The position numbers were made by a program, and so were the translations under genes. Under the pieces are notes generated by a model. The model ran no database searches and was not told where the DNA came from. It saw only the letters and a list, made by a program, of their open reading frames with translations. A stretch of DNA of 64,000 nucleotides from Nocardioides coralli. Lineage in GTDB: Bacteria; Actinomycetota; Actinomycetes; Propionibacteriales; Nocardioidaceae. Below, in pieces: positions 63,757 through 64,000 of the stretch (within the stretch, counting starts at the first letter, position 1; each line of letters begins with the position of its first letter). The DNA lies in the NCBI RefSeq assembly GCF_019880385.1, contig NZ_CP082273.1:2604001-2668000 (forward strand). Direction: 5' to 3'.

Positions 63757-64000
63757 TCAGAGCCACTTCTCGACGACGGTTCGCACGACGGCGAGGGTGC
63801 GGTTGGTGGCCGTGCCCAGATGCCGCTCGATCGTGGCGTTGGTCAGCCTCGAGGAGAGGTAGGACTCCCCGAGGAGCAGGTGGACGGCGCGACCCCGGAC
63901 GACGGCCCGCTCGTCGTCGCGGCCGGCCTGCTCGATCGCCCGTCGACCCTCTTCGGTCGGCTCCGTCTTGAGCAGCGACACGAACTGGCGACCGGCGTGG
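63757..64000 (-). CDS. Unidentified protein, C-terminal part (runs off right edge)
   Basis: The last 80 or so residues of a minus-strand gene whose frame stays open to the window end (reading ...HAGRQFVSLLKTEPTEEG...). Helical and charged ('AIEQAGRDDERAVVRGRAVH', 'SSRLTNATIERHLGTATNRT', 'LAVVRTVVEKWL'). I do not recognise the family. An in-frame GTG at 63981 could make a short 74-residue gene, but the open frame upstream favours a longer protein. Confidence 0.5.
   Translation of the reverse strand, partial: HAGRQFVSLLKTEPTEEGRRAIEQAGRDDERAVVRGRAVHLLLGESYLSSRLTNATIERHLGTATNRTLAVVRTVVEKWL

Overview
The window is very GC-rich with dense, often ATGA/GTGA-overlapped genes, many GTG starts, and actinobacterial hallmarks: a protein-thiocarboxylate cysteine pathway (Mec-CysO-CysM), DUF2017, DUF3152, DUF3618, oligoribonuclease, and an IdeR/DtxR-type iron box. 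The gene order pncB/clpS-DUF2017-mec-cysO-cysM ... murI-(Rv1339-like)-rph-rdgB matches the mycobacterial Rv1330c-Rv1341 block, so this is chromosomal DNA of an actinobacterium. I infer Nocardioides or a close relative (Nocardioidaceae) from protein style and gene content; no marker gene proves it. I see no prophage, CRISPR array, IS element or plasmid backbone.

Layout. 1-8 kb: start of a response regulator, a mauE / DsbA-like / adenosine-deaminase-family operon, orn, tRNA-His with a strong terminator, chromate transporter, small HNH protein, an iron-box-controlled siderophore-interacting reductase, and an ECF sigma factor coupled to a membrane protein. 8-18.4 kb: a glycan-use locus. A seven-gene minus-strand operon encodes a LacI regulator, a sugar-binding lipoprotein, two ABC permeases, a secreted glycoamylase-like (GH144-type) protein, a sulfatase and a GH39 enzyme. 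A divergent GH15 gene lies across a double LacI-type operator. 18.5-26 kb: pirin, an orphan MASE1/PAS histidine kinase, two PYROXD2-like flavoenzymes and a GcvT-like folate enzyme. 26-28.2 kb: tRNA-Lys(CTT), whose 3' end and terminator are duplicated 2 kb downstream, bracketing a secreted OmpA-family gene. 28-34 kb: an RsbQ/RsbP-like energy-stress switch, a second ECF sigma/membrane-protein pair and a radical-copper oxidase of the galactose oxidase/GlxA type.

34-42 kb: a betB-betA-betT operon (choline import and oxidation to glycine betaine) and a secreted penicillin-acylase-family hydrolase. 42-45.5 kb: GroES-like and DUF3618 genes at the end of a CbiMNQO-type metal transporter. A near-perfect Nur (nickel regulator) box lies between this transporter and a divergent bcp peroxiredoxin, so I read the transporter as nickel uptake. 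45.6 kb: a tRNA with anticodon UAG (Leu) but a class I, short-variable-loop fold. 46-64 kb: the conserved housekeeping block, interrupted between murI and cysM by about 8.4 kb of accessory genes: two paralogous secreted phosphodiesterase-like proteins, a flavin monooxygenase with TetR, a YcgR/YcgQ-like pair, an epimerase and a DUF3152 zincin-like protein. It then continues with NAD salvage (pncB, pncA), an esterase, DUF3303 and a partial gene at the right edge.

No intergenic stretch exceeds about 225 bases. The largest (26121-26345 and 33835-34057) hold terminators and otherwise nothing I can identify. All calls come from reading sequence; no database search was run.
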